A stretch of 64,000 bases of DNA from Sternotherus odoratus (taxonomy: Eukaryota > Chordata > Testudines > Kinosternidae): NCBI GenBank assembly GCA_032164245.1, contig JAVMKO010000003.1, positions 36,145,390-36,209,389 on the forward strand, given 5' to 3'. Positions 33,385 through 44,784 of the stretch are shown here, in pieces. The notes under the pieces were generated by a model. It was not told where the DNA came from. It did no database searches and saw only the letters and a program-made list of their open reading frames with translations. Positions within the stretch are counted from its first letter, which is position 1, and each line of letters begins with the position of its first letter. The translations under genes and the position numbers were made by a program.

Positions 33385-34340
33385 ATATAAGGCCAGAAGG
33401 GACCAGCTGGTCTCGCGTCCTGCATAACATAGGGCATAGGACTTCCCTGGATTCCTTCCCATTTAAACAAATTTTATTGAAAACATCCAGTCTTGATTTA
33501 AAAATTGTCAGTGATGGAGAATCCATTACAGCCTTTGGTAAACTGTTCCTCACTGTTCAAAAATTTCTAGTCTGAATTTCTATGTCTAGCCCTTGGATCT
33601 TGTTACACCTTTATCTGCTAGACTGAGGCCAGGTCTACGGTGGAGTGCGGGTGGGGATCGACCTAAGATACGAAACTCCAGTTACGGGAATAGCATAGCT
33701 GAAGTCGACGTATATAGATTGACTTACTGCGGCATCTTCATGGCGCTGAGTCGACTGCCGCTGCTCCCCCAGTGATTCCGCCTCTGCCTCTCGTGGTGGT
33801 GGAGTTCCTGAGGTGATGGGAGAGGGCTCAGGAATCGATTTATTGCATCTAGACTAGACTTGGCCTGAGACGCCCTTTACCATCCAATGTCTGTTCCTCA
33901 TGTAGGTATTTACAGACTGAGATCAAGTCACCCCTTAACCCTCTCTTTGTTAAGCTAAATAGAATGAGTTCCTGGAGTTGATCACTCTAAGACATTCTCC
34001 TGGCTCTTCAATAAACCTGCCCCAATTTATCAACATCCTCCTTCAGTTGTGACATCAGAACTGGACACAGCATTTCAGCATTGATTGCACCAGTAGCATC
34101 TAGAGATGTAATATAACCTCTCTGCTTCTACTTGAGATTCCCCTGTATACACATACCAGGATCTCATTAGCTTCTTTGGTCAAAGTGTTGCACAGGGAGC
34201 TGATTATCCACCATCATCCCCAATCTTTTTTCAGAGTCACTGCTTCCCAGGATAGAGTCCCCCCAGCCTGTGAATATGGCCTACATTGTTTGTTCTTTAG
34301 ATGTATGCCTTTTACATTTGGCTTATTATTTGCTTGCACC
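33385..34340 (-). mobile_element. CR1 LINE fragment interrupted by a nested miniature element
   Basis: The + strand text reads as antisense CR1: aaggccagaagggaccagct (33389-33408), catccagtcttgatttaaaa, then after the insertion tcaagtcaccccttaaccct and gaactggacacagcatttca, and cataccaggatctcattagc. The element is continuous in family order across 33626-33866, which is a separate insertion. No reading frame survives. Confidence 0.8.
33626..33866. mobile_element. Miniature inverted-repeat element, family E, inside CR1
   Basis: Left end AGGCCAGGTCTA and, inverted, right end AGGCCAAGTCTA. The interior (ggggatcgacctaagatacg, gctgaagtcgacgtatat, aatcgatttattgcatctag) matches a turtle hAT-like family by recall. 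It is younger than the CR1 it interrupts. No convincing target duplication was seen. Confidence 0.75.
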
Positions 34341-34364
34341 TAGGTTTCCAAGTGATAAAGACCA

Positions 34365-34500
34365 TAATGCTGATATATTATACTTAGATTTCTGTAAGGC
34401 GTTTGACTTGGGACCACACAATATTTTGATTAAAAAAATTAGATGATACCAAATCAACATGAGACATATTTAATGGATTAAAACCTGGCCAGCTCCTGGT
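34365..34500 (+). pseudogene. CR1-type reverse transcriptase fragment
   Basis: The + strand translates to ADILYLDFCKAFDLGPHNILI, of which YLDFxKAFD is the conserved motif A of non-LTR reverse transcriptases, with the catalytic Asp retained. A stop follows soon. It lies in the opposite orientation to the CR1 just before it, so it is a separate insertion. Confidence 0.75.
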
Positions 34501-34559
34501 TTTTGTGGAAACCTGGGCTCCTTTGTCTGATATGGTCCGTGCACCTGCCCTCTCCTTCA

Positions 34560-35560
34560 CTCACACACCCTGCCCTGATCAGACTGGGGTGGGTGTTGGG
34601 CTTCTCTTCTGTTCTTGCCACTTCCAACCCCTCTCTCCTCCCACTCTTTCCCCACTTTTTAACAACATCTAAATCTCCTCTCCTTTCCTCATCCTTGTTG
34701 CAGACATCTAGTGTGAGGTATCCTGTGATGGTGACAGTGCTGAGGTGTATCCCGTGACCATGTCATTAGTGCCGATATGTACCACTGCCAGTGGATCTTT
34801 GCCCATTGACTTCAGAAGCTTGTCCAGTTTTAGAGTGATGTCTCATGCCTTGGCTCCAGAAAGACAGCACATTGTCCGCCCATCCCTTGTGGAATGGCTT
34901 TTTTTTAAAAAAAATCTTCTGAGCAGTGAATCCCCAGCAAGGATTGTGTTCCTTGGACAGTTGTAGATCTTTATGGACACACTTGATTTTCTTGCAGGAT
35001 GGGCCAGTCATCCACAGGTGTGTCCCATACACTTCTTCTCCATTTAATTTGGCCAGCTAGATCTTCAGATGTCTTCCTCATTTTCCATGCTGAAGACCTG
35101 GTAAGGAATGGAAATTCATCCCGTGAGGAATTCATCCCGGTGCTCTTCTCTGTGGTAGTCACAGCCTGTCCGTTCTCATTTGTCTCCAGCTGTGCAGAAT
35201 GCAGCCTCATCTTCTTGCCTCTGGTGGCTAGGAATTGCCAAGCTTCCTTTCTGATTTCCTCTCTGGAATCGGGTGTAATAATGCTTCTTGAATCTAGTTG
35301 TCTAAGATTTCCTCAGCTTCTCCTCAACTCTGTAGAGTCTTTGCTTGTCCTTCCAATTCAAGAATCTTTCCCTTTAGCACAGTCACCAGCTTTCACTTTA
35401 CACTGAGTAAGTCTCTCATGGCTTCAGGCAGGAAAGAAAACATGGCATGTGTGTTGCAGGTTACAACAGATCTACTGCTGGCTATCATACTATTGAGGGT
35501 ATCACTGAACCTAGGAGTAGAGCATCTCATATACTATTCAAAACTCCCAGTTTCCCACAT
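34560..35560 (-). pseudogene. LINE ORF1-like remnant with esterase-type motif
   Basis: On the minus strand, sequence near 34790-34750 reads VVHIGTNDM, which resembles the GTND motif of the SGNH/GDSL-type esterase domain in ORF1 of CR1-like LINEs. Upstream minus frames at 34766-35032 and 34971-35210 are broken by frameshifts but could be the N-terminal part. Boundaries are approximate. Overlapping + frames (34999-35406) are shadows. Confidence 0.5.
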
Positions 35561-37839
35561 GAGTTCACCAGGCAAATGACATATAATAAGCTCAGCAGTT
35601 CAGCCCCATTCCTTTGCTAAAGGAGAGCAGTTAATCACGCAGACTTCAAACAGCAGGTATGATCAAAGAGCCATGGGTCATGGTTATTCAGCCCTTACCA
35701 AGACACAAAGTGACCTGACTGAAAGGGCTGTATCACATATCTGACAAATGCACAAGATCCAACTTCTATCCCTCCCTAGCATGATAGGGGACACAATGTC
35801 CGAGAAGAATAATTAAGGGGTATATATTGCAGTTTGCAGAGATAAGCCCTGTGGCCTGAAGTCCTAGAGAGTAGGGAGCTTGTTTTTGACACCTTTTGGT
35901 GAAGACAGAGAAAAGCAGCCCAGAGCAACCTCAGAATTGCATGCAAACAGATGTTTCATAAGGGAAAGAGCTCGTTGATGCCATCTGTTGGTGAGTCAGG
36001 GGAAATGACTGAATGGGCCGGTCCTTATTTGCATTTCAATTATGTGACAGTTTTGACATTTTGGTACAAACTCAGTTCAATTTTAAGCTTGGGGATAATA
36101 AAACATCCCTGTTAAAACATCCCTGTTGGAAAATGAAAATATAAATGAAAGTACAAGAGAACTGCACCAAATATGTCTGGAATGAGGGGTGACTCTACCT
36201 GAAAACACAGTCTGGCATGGTTGGGTACTGCAGTCTGGACAAAGTCTGACAGGACTTCTATCTTCAGATGAGATTCTTTTTTTTTGGCATTCCTGGTGAT
36301 AAGAGCCCTGTTCAGGGTCCTATATGCAAGCGGTCTCTGTCTGAAGTCTTTGCAAAGAGGTGGTGCAAAGACACCTTGTTTGTGATCAAGAGGTGGCTTA
36401 GAGGGAGTTTTTGCTAAAGCGCCAGAGGGCAGCAACATAGCTGAAGAACTTATGTCCTTCCCCTCTACTTAGCAATCAATAAAAGCTGTAATCGTTACAG
36501 CTGGGATACGTGGTAGAGCATCAGAGCAGACCAGGTAGTACTTCCCTGAGGAGCTGGAGCTGATCAAGTCCAAACTCTGGAATTTCCAACCCTAGACAAT
36601 AAAGCATGAGTGTGGTTGAGTGGCAGGCAGGGGAGGAAGGAAGTAGTTACTGCAGGGACACATGACTTTGTTGGATGCTTATAACCATTGTGGAGGACTG
36701 AATGTAAGGTTATTGCTGAGAAGCCCTGGGAGTGGGAGGAGCCTCACTTAATAGCTATATACAGACATTGCTGATTAATTTTTACTGATTTTTCTCAAGT
36801 TTATTCTGTGCTCCTTCCTCTTCCCTCCCAAATGGTCTTTGTCTGTACAGACTCAGTACTTGAGCAGAAGTGTAACCTACTAAGGTTGCCCAGGTGAGGG
36901 TTTTTCCCCCCAGGTTTCTGGGTGGGGACTTGAGTTGGTGTTGTATAAGTTTGCAGAAGCAACACCTGAATAATTGAGCCCAGTTTTTTGCTGCTGAGAA
37001 CATCTGGCAGAAAGGTTACACAAGTGGAATAATCAATTATTTCCTTCTTCATAGACAATTTAGTCATCAGTGTGTCAGCCCTGCAAAGGGGTCCATTTGT
37101 GCAGCTCCTCCCACTTTTGAAGTGAACTTGCTGATCCCTTTGCAAGGCCTAAGCCACAAACTGGTCACTTATGCTAAAATGTTTTTGGGTATTCAGGAGG
37201 TCGAGCACAACTAAATGCCAACCTCACAGCAAAGAGCGAAAAAATGGTGCAGCGAAGACCTGTACTTTTGAGATTATGCAATCACATTTTCAACTATTTT
37301 TCCTAAACTTTTCTGTTATGTGGCCGAGGGAGTTATCTGTTTCCTGCTTGGTACTTGGGAATTACATTCTGTTTTTAGAAGATGGAAAGAAAGATGTAGA
37401 GACGAAATCCTAATGCTAATGACATGTTTCATACAGCTTATATACAATTCTTTCTCAGTAATAATTTTTCATAGGGAAATTTATCAAAGTAGTTAAATAA
37501 AGTATGGTTCTCTCCTGGACTAAATCAATTGTCTGTTTTCCTTGGAAGTAGACATTCTTGGCTTATTTTCCATTTGTATTATACAAATGGAATGCAGAGC
37601 AATCCAACACTTCTAGAAAGAAACACGAGAAAACAGAAAACATTCTGGCAGACAGGATGCCTTTGATAAAAGATGTTTTTGTTGCACACAGGGTACTTGG
37701 TTTACAAATAATGTACGAGAGAGAGAAGACACCTGGGGCAAATGAGTAAATGTGTTGCATGTCTCCTGATGCAGTAACGCACCTAGCTAGACAGTGCTGT
37801 GCATACACAGAACCTTTCAAGATCTCTCAGTGCCATATA
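35561..37839. other. No recognised gene
   Basis: The 108-codon minus frame at 36112-36438 and the frames at 36782-37145 and 37171-37413 are not recognised. AATAAA at about 36478-36483 is followed by aagctgtaatcgttacagct, an inverted-repeat-like segment of possible retroelement origin. Confidence 0.35.
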
Positions 37840-38040
37840 GATATTAATTAATTCTCCCAGCACACAAAAATCATTAAAAACATTTTTCTAAGAGATAAAT
37901 GGAGGCATTGAGAGGGTGCTATCAGCCTATGGTTATACCAGGAGTCAGTGACAAAGGCAGGAATAAAATCCAGGAATCCTGATTCCTCTTCCCTTGCTCC
38001 TGAATCTGAACAACACACCCTTCATATGTTACCATAGCAG
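37840..38040. mobile_element. Possible MIR-like SINE remnant
   Basis: gagataaatggaggcattga, ccaggagtcagtgacaaagg and ccaggaatcctgattcctct resemble degraded MIR 3' sequence. Weak evidence. Confidence 0.3.
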
Positions 38041-39844
38041 ATGAATCCATTTAGCAACAACATAACACAACCACCTCATTCTCTGCATCACTGCATCTGT
38101 CCTAGAACTTGTCTGTTTTGCTCTACAGTTAATTCTGATGTGGGGAAATCAAGAGTCTTTGGTTGCTTTCTCTCTTGTGATAGTCTGCTTTGAAGAATAG
38201 TGTTCCCACTGTGTGGAGGGAAAAATTGCATAACTCACTAAGAATTGCAAAGACAGAATATGAGAGATATTACTGGGAAAAGACAATGCCACCGAAAGCA
38301 CATCATTTGCACTGGTGAGATTCTATCTGAAATGGGAAGGAAGAAGTATGTGAAGATTCAGTAGATAGCCTTGGTGCAGTCAGAAGAGGGAGCATATTCT
38401 TATCACCAAGCCACCAGGTTAGTCCCACACGGGTCATTGGATTGTTTCATCTGAAAACTCTATTGGACTGAGTAACTGCAGTTCAGCCTGCAGCTACTCA
38501 GTATGGAGTTGATATATACCCAACTAAACATTGGTTGGTTGCAGTTGGCCACTTTTGGTATTTGTGAAATTGAAATGATTTTATCTGGTGCTGGTGTGGA
38601 GGCATTTACTTTTCCAGTGGATCCACAAGGTCTGCAGGGGTTTTGGTAGATCTGTGGGACTCAGATGCTGGACCCCTGGCTTCTTTTCTGGGGGAAAGAG
38701 GAAACCCCATTTATCCAGTGCAATAATTTGAAGGGAGCTTCTCAAGATGTATCTGAGTTTTCTCTTTGCCTCCACTCCTTCCTCAGAAGAAGGCACAATC
38801 TGCCCCGTTTTTTATTTGGTGTATGTATGCAATCCATTCAAGCCAAGACCGTATTCTTATCAACAGTGTTCAAAGCATGGAGACCTTTCTCATTAAATTC
38901 AACACTCTGATTTCAGAAATAGAAACAAAATACTCACATGAAAAAGAGAAAGAAAGCACAGGACCTAAAACATGCTGTAGATGATCTCCAGGAACAGTGA
39001 GCTCTGCCATCTTTTGTGATGGGAGGCTCATAGGATTGTGATCTGCTTATTGCAGGTGGAACCTCTTCTGTCAATGTTTTAATGCATATCCAATGCCATT
39101 CGTCTAGTGAGAATAATTGGGTATCAGACAGGGACCTGATCATTACCTCAATGTGTTTTCCAAAAGATGGGCCTGAGGTTAGATCTGCTGAAGGCTTTCA
39201 ATTCCCATTGAGTTTATTAGCAGATGGGGGTATGCACTGCCTCTCTTCTCATGCCATATGTTCATAGAATGATTTGCTTAAGGGGACCATGTTAGTTTCC
39301 ATTTCTTCTATTATGAAAAAAGAAGTCCCTAAGAGGATCCCACAAATTCTAGGATAAAGTATCAGCAAAATATCACACACAGCATCATGATACACAGATT
39401 ATTTAACAATATTTATTATAAAATCTAGTTTCTTCCTGTTTATTTTCAAGTTTATATTACATTACTTTAGCTGCAGTGGTAAAATGGCCAGGGACAAAAT
39501 ATTAAACAGCTATAACACACACACAGTAGCAAGTGGGGTCACTGAACAAAGTAAGGCCCACTTTATTCATAGTGTTGATGCTAGCCATACACAATATATG
39601 CTGGCTACAAAAAATCATGCATTTACTCTGTCTTTGCACAGTGTGCAAAGTGGGTGTAAAACATTACCAGATTGGAGTTCTCTATTCTCACGAGTGGTAG
39701 AGCTTTAAAATCACCCAGCACAAGGTGATACACCGTGCAAAACAGTGGGAAGTCAGGGTCTAGGCTTAGCATTAAGTCCAGGAAGTTGGCATTTCTGCTG
39801 TCATGTTCTAATCAACAGGATTGCATGTGTGCAATTGTATAGGA
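38041..39844. other. No recognised gene
   Basis: Short frames at 38665-38910, 38766-38984 and 39082-39267 have no known domain. No splice context was found. Confidence 0.35.
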
Positions 39845-39849
39845 CTGGC
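39845..39849. repeat. Left 5-bp target duplication CTGGC
   Basis: Repeated exactly at 41474-41478. Confidence 0.8.
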
Positions 39850-40352
39850 TGTGATGGGTTGCCCCCACTTGGAGGTACCACCTGATGTACTGGGGTACCA
39901 CTGAGCCTGCCTCTTTCACCAGCCTGGGCTCCCTTATACTGTCCAACTGAGTCAGGCCCTCAAGCCTCCTCCAGCACATACACACAGCCCGTAGGGAAAC
40001 ACCCAGTCGCAAAAAGACACAGGCACTGAAATCAGCTCAGTATGGGAAGACTCAGCTTGGGAATTGCCCAGCACTCCAGTGCACCCCCCAGACTCTGGAG
40101 TGTATCTCAAAAATTGTATTGTCTAATGCTGCAGAGAAATCTGCACAGTGTAAGCTCATGAAAACTGCTCCCTCCCTCAATGTGGTGGAAGATATGCACA
40201 GCTTTTTGCCCCGCAGTTATGAATTGCACAAACTGGTTTTAAAAAAACAAAGCAAGGATAGATTTGAAGTGATTTTCAGGGATAGCAAACAGATCAGGGC
40301 AGATTACTGAGCAAATGAAGCAAACATGCAAACTAAACTTAATACATTAAAG

Positions 40353-40478
40353 AAACTCGACGAAGTGGGTATTATCCCACGAAAGCTTATGCTTCAAAAC
40401 TTTATAGTTAGTCTTTAAGGTGCCACAGGACTTTGTTACCTCTGCTATTCCAGACTAACACGGCTACCTCTCTGATTC
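40353..40478 (+). mobile_element. Penelope-like element 3' tail fragment, nested in the LTR
   Basis: cgaagtgggtattatcccac, gaaagcttatgcttcaaaac and ccagactaacacggctacct are the inverse-orientation equivalents of the tail at 25949-26080. The copy is short and has no coding part. Confidence 0.85.
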
Positions 40479-40639
40479 TTGGCTACAAGTAGTAATTTAT
40501 CACCCTGAATGTTGCTTTAAGCAGGTTGCAGAGACAAACAGTTCTTGCTTGCAGCTTAGAACTAACTCCAGATATTCCTTTCACAGGCCAGAGCTCTTCT
40601 CCTTTCATCCCTAGTTCAGTCTTAGATGTTTCTAACCTG

Positions 40640-40805
40640 GTCATATGAACATAAGAATGGATCAGACAAAAAATCCATCTAGCCCAGAATCCTGTCTACT
40701 GACACTGACCAATGCCAGGTGCCCCAGAGGGAGTGAACCTAACAGGTAATGATCAAGTGATCTCTCTCCTGCCAGCCATCACCTCCCTCTGACAAACAGT
40801 CAGGT
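40640..40805. mobile_element. CR1-like turtle repeat fragment, nested in the LTR
   Basis: atgaacataagaatggatca, cagaatcctgtctactgaca and aatgccaggtgccccagagg are phrases of a very frequent turtle repeat, which I assign to the CR1 group by recall only. Confidence 0.55.
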
Positions 40806-41093
40806 CCAGTCCTTTCTTCTCCAGATCAGTCTTAGGTATTTTCAACAATCATTTTGTGCGGGGATTGAGTGAAGAACCAACCCTGATTAACTCTATTCCC
40901 TGCCTTAAATAGGATTTACAGGTGGTGTGAATCCTTTATTTCCCAGTTTGATCTCTACACTCTTTGTGGAAAAATACTAGCAGTTCAAGATGGAGTCCAA
41001 TACCCGCTGACATGATCATGTGACTTTGCAGTGTCAAAGCAGCATCCCAGGAAGCCTTTTAGGTAGTGGGGAGATTAGTATCTTCAAAGTCTT

Positions 41094-41190
41094 CAAAGCA
41101 CATTCAAATACTGAGTCCTGCCTTAAGTGCAGGGGACTGACTAGAATAGATGACCTCTTGAGGTCCTTTCCAGTTCTATGATTCTAACTC
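41094..41190 (+). mobile_element. CR1 LINE 3' tail, nested in the LTR
   Basis: gtcctgccttaagtgcaggg, tagatgacctcttgaggtcc, then ttctatgattct: the canonical CR1 3' terminus in + orientation. Confidence 0.85.
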
Positions 41191-41473
41191 CTATTGTTCT
41201 CCCTAATGACCCATTGACTAACAGCCAGACTGATTTCATTTTGTCTGGTGGGTGTTCCCCAGGTGCAAACTCACTTGTAATTGTTACACAGTCAATGTTC
41301 CTAACTTCAGATACAGAAATGACACATGCATACAAAAAGGATAATCACATCCAGCAAGCCATATCCTTTCCAATGATACCTCACATGACCCATCTTGAAT
41401 AAAATACAACTTAGTTGTGCCATATTCATATCACAACCATATATCTATGAGGAATATGGGGTGTAGTGTCACA

Positions 41474-41478
41474 CTGGC
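41474..41478. repeat. Right target duplication CTGGC
   Basis: Matches 39845-39849. Confidence 0.8.
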
Positions 41479-42019
41479 CATATAATTTTAATTCAGCATT
41501 TTCAGATGCAAATTCATTCAGAAACATTGCAAATAAATCAACACTCTGCATTAAACTCAACATACAAAGCAAGAAAATACCAGCTATATATGTTGAGCTA
41601 TGCTATCTTTACCTACTTTTGTACTGAAAACCTCACCACTTGGGGGGCAGAAAGAGTGACTCAGATCTACAAATGCCTGTAAAATCGTACAAGCCATAAA
41701 TATTACTCATACTATGATAATGAAAAGTGATGGCAAAATCTCAGATACCAGCAGTGTTTAGAAAAGGATTGTGGGCTTAATCAAAATGTTTAAAGAACGA
41801 AATATAAGCCATAGCTATAGATTTATGGTAATTGGAGACGGAAAATATCTCTTAGGTCCTTATCTACTGTCCTCTGCCATTGAAGGATTGCTCTTGCTAA
41901 TGGATTATTGAGCACTGTGTCCAGTTTTAAATGACTCTAGCATAAAGCTCTCATCATGCTCTTTGACATCCAATAGATGCCACTGTTTGGGAATGTTTCC
42001 TGATATCCAGCCTGTAAAC
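41479..42019. other. No recognised gene
   Basis: AT-rich unique-looking sequence. Confidence 0.4.
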
Positions 42020-42685
42020 AGGCCATGGTTACACTTACAGGATTATAGCGCTTTTGGTTATAGCTGTACCCATATACAGCAATAGGTATAGCGCTATAGC
42101 ATGTCCTGGCGTTGCCACATTTGTGGCACTTGCAGCGGCACAGGGAGTGGTGCATTATGGGCAGCTATCCCAGCATTCAGCTGAGTCCAACGTGCTTTTC
42201 AAACGAGGGGGGTGAAGGGGAATGTGTAGTGTGTATGCAGAGGGAGAGAGCGAGGGGATTTTCTACAGGCTGAGAGTCTTGTCAGTGGGTATCCTTTGAA
42301 ATTAGAGCCTCCTATAGTTTCTCGGTCACAGAGCTCCCTTTGTAAACATTTGCAGTGCTTATCTGCCGAATTAAGAGAGAAACTCTGAAAAGATACTTCC
42401 ACATTCCTCCTGCAGAGTTCAAAACAAAGCGAAGAGACGTCAATTGCCTTAGATGGCTCAGAAGCATGTCAGAGATCACTTATAGTGTAATGCCTGTTTA
42501 CACTTGCGATAGTACGGTACAGGGAATAAGCAATAGCTGTTATTCCTCAAGGAAGGGAGGATTACCAGGAGCGGTATAACTGTGGGTTTATAGCGCAATA
42601 CATGCCTTGCCAGTGTGGATGGGTAGGGAGTTCTAGCACTCCTGGAGGCTTTATAGCGCTATAAAGTGCCAGTGAAACCAAGGCC
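42020..42685 (+). mobile_element. Miniature inverted-repeat element, family A copy 2
   Basis: Left end AGGCCATGGTTACACTT and, inverted, right end GGCCTTGGTTTCACT. Subterminal tatagcgctataaag (right) and ggtatagcgctatag (left) are palindromic. The core gcattatgggcagctatccc is at about 42151-42171. It lies in the opposite orientation to copy 1 (14974-15671) and aligns with it from end to end. Confidence 0.8.
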
Positions 42686-43299
42686 ATACTCTTCTCCCCA
42701 CGTTTATTCAGCCATCCTGTAAAGTTTTAGTTCTGTTAAACTTCCCCCATAAATTAAGCCCATCAAAGTTAACAACATTCCTTGTTCTCCTCTGAATTCC
42801 CTCTAATTGGAACAATGTCAGGTTTATTTTAAGATTGGTACTATTGATATAACCTGAGACCATAAAAAAGAAGACAGTATTATGGTATAAATAGTAAATG
42901 AGCCCAACATTGCACCACAGTAATCCTGTAACGGATGGTTTAATAGTCATAAAATATGGTTATTCTAGTAGCAATGATCTTCAACCCAGTATATCACCGT
43001 AGCCTGGGGGGGGGAGCAAACAGCTAAATGCTGATCCTGGTATTCAGCTGATGGTGTCACTTGTTTAACACTGACTCAATGATTTGTGCTAATGAAAGCA
43101 GTGAGGGTTTACCTATCCCAAAGGATTTAATTATTGGGATCATGTCTCATCTAGACATCCCAAAGCAGGGTTGATGGCTTATGTTGTTAGCCGCATCAAC
43201 TGTTTGACGTATAATTTAGAAGACAAAGAATACTTAAAAGTCAGGGTGAATAGGGCAGAAAATCGGCTGTTATTTTCTTTTTCTTTCTTTGTCTACTGA
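42686..43299. other. No recognised gene
   Basis: Contains a G9 run near 43005. Otherwise unremarkable AT-rich sequence. Confidence 0.4.
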
Positions 43300-43451
43300 A
43301 GATATATAGAGGTGCTGGAACAATTTGTATAGTGTGGGGTGTTGAACACCATTGAACGAAACTGTACCTGTTTATGACTAAACCAATATAAGACAGAGGA
43401 TGTGGCAGCATGCCCATCACCCCTAGTTCCAGCACCTAGGCAGATATATAG
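43300..43451. mobile_element. Short inverted-repeat element, family F, with flanking direct repeats
   Basis: The element 43310-43441 has ends AGGTGCTGGAAC and, inverted, AGGTGCTGGAAC. It is flanked by AGATATATAG at 43300-43309 and again at 43442-43451. The interior has no coding potential. Similar elements with ggtgctggaac ends are, by recall, hAT-like in turtles. The direct repeat is 10 bp rather than 8, so the exact boundary may be shifted by a chance match. Confidence 0.75.
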
Positions 43452-43819
43452 CTTAATTTATCCGTTCTGATGCAATTAGGTGTACTTTTTAGACCAGTTT
43501 CCACAAAATGGTTATTTTATGGAGAAAATACATTTCCTGGGATATATTTTTGAAGCTGTTACAAAATATAATGAAACAAAGTGTGTTCATTTTGTTGCAT
43601 GATTTTTAGTGTGAGATTGGTTATGTTTGGTGATAATGAGCTAAATGTATCTCTGAGGCTACTCCCTCGACGTCAGTATAGGTAAAACCAGGACTGACTC
43701 TCTATTGGAATGAGGGAAATATAATTGGTTTTGTAGTACAGCAGAACATTCTGCACGGGGACTGCAAATATGTTTTGCTACTGTTTACAGATAAGTGACT
43801 GGGATGACCTTATAGTAGA
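43452..43819. other. No recognised gene
   Basis: AT-rich sequence between two mobile elements. Confidence 0.4.
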
Positions 43820-44467
43820 GGATCACAAGCTAAATATGAGTCAACTGTGTAACACTGTTGCAAAAAAAGTAAAGATCATTTTTGAATGTATTAGCAGGAA
43901 TATTATAAGCAAGACACAAGAAGAATTCTTCGCTCTACTCTGCACTTATTAGTCTTCCACTGGAGTATTGTGTCCAGTTCTGGGCACCGCATTTCAGGAA
44001 AGATGTGCACAAATTGGAGAAAGCCCAGAGAAGAGCAACAAAAATGATTAAAGGTATAAAAAACATGACCTATGAGGGAAGATTGGAAAAAAATGGGATT
44101 GTTTAGTCTGGAGAAGAGAAGACTGCTAGGGAAAAAACAGTTTTCAAGTACATAAAAGGTTGTTACAAGGAGGAGGGAGAAAAATTGTTCTCCTTAAACT
44201 CTGAGGATAAGACAAGAGCAGTGGGTTTAAATTGCAGCAACAGCAGTTTAGGTTGGGCATTAGGAAAAACTTCCTAACTCTCAAGGTGGTTAACACGGAA
44301 TAAATTGCCTAGGGAGGTTGTAGAATCTCCATCATTAGAGATTATAAAGAGCAGTTTAGACAAACACCTGTTGGGAATGGTCTAGATAATATTTAATCCT
44401 GCCTTGAGTGCAGGGGACTGGACTAGATGACCTCTTAAGGTCCCATCCAGTCCTCTGATTCTACGAT
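43820..44467 (+). pseudogene. CR1 LINE fragment, ORF2 C-terminus with 3' tail
   Basis: The + strand shows typical CR1 order: ctggagtattgtgtccagtt (codes LEYCVQF), gaagagaagactgctaggg (EKRRL), aaaaacttcctaactctcaa (the KNFLT-like motif), cctagggaggttgtagaatc (PREVVES), and the tail ending cctctgattctacgatt. Frameshifts and stops interrupt it (for example the stop after ACTTAT at 43945-43952). The tail is complete, so the copy is 5'-truncated. Confidence 0.9.
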
Positions 44468-44784
44468 TAAGTGGTGTTATGGTCCCTCCGTTTCCAGTCC
44501 CCCGAGTACACCCCTTTTGAGTGACAAGCTAATGGCTTCACTTTTCTTTGGGATGGAATCCCACAGCCTAAGTGCACTCTGTCTGGGGCTCCAGATTATA
44601 TCTGCTTGCCTGACAACTGTGTTACCTCACAGGTCCAACGGGGCTTGGACCCTGCCAAAGTTTTTCATGGACAATCAGTAATAGCATGCAATGACACAGA
44701 AGCAGTTTCTCTAAAACAGTGTACGATTTATTTGCCCAAACTCTGCACAGAGTTTGCAGAGGGGATTTAAAAACATCAAAGACC
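44468..44784. other. No recognised gene
   Basis: Short spacer of unknown origin. Confidence 0.4.

Larger units (their letters stand above)
39850..41473. mobile_element. Solo LTR carrying three nested insertions
   Basis: The left end TGTGATGGG and right end GTGTCACA form the terminal inverted repeat of an LTR, and CTGGC is duplicated on both sides. The text matches an abundant turtle LTR I recall (gaaatctgc-like gatatgcacagctttttgcc, catacaaaaaggataatcac, gaggaatatggggtgtagtg). Its length is inflated by a Penelope-like fragment (40353-40478), a CR1-like fragment (40640-40805) and a CR1 tail (41094-41190), after each of which LTR sequence resumes. There is no internal retroviral region. The transcription direction was not decided. 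Confidence 0.8.

Noticed and set aside
36112..36438. 108-codon minus-strand frame
   Set aside because: No known domain or splice context; could be retroelement debris but cannot be supported.
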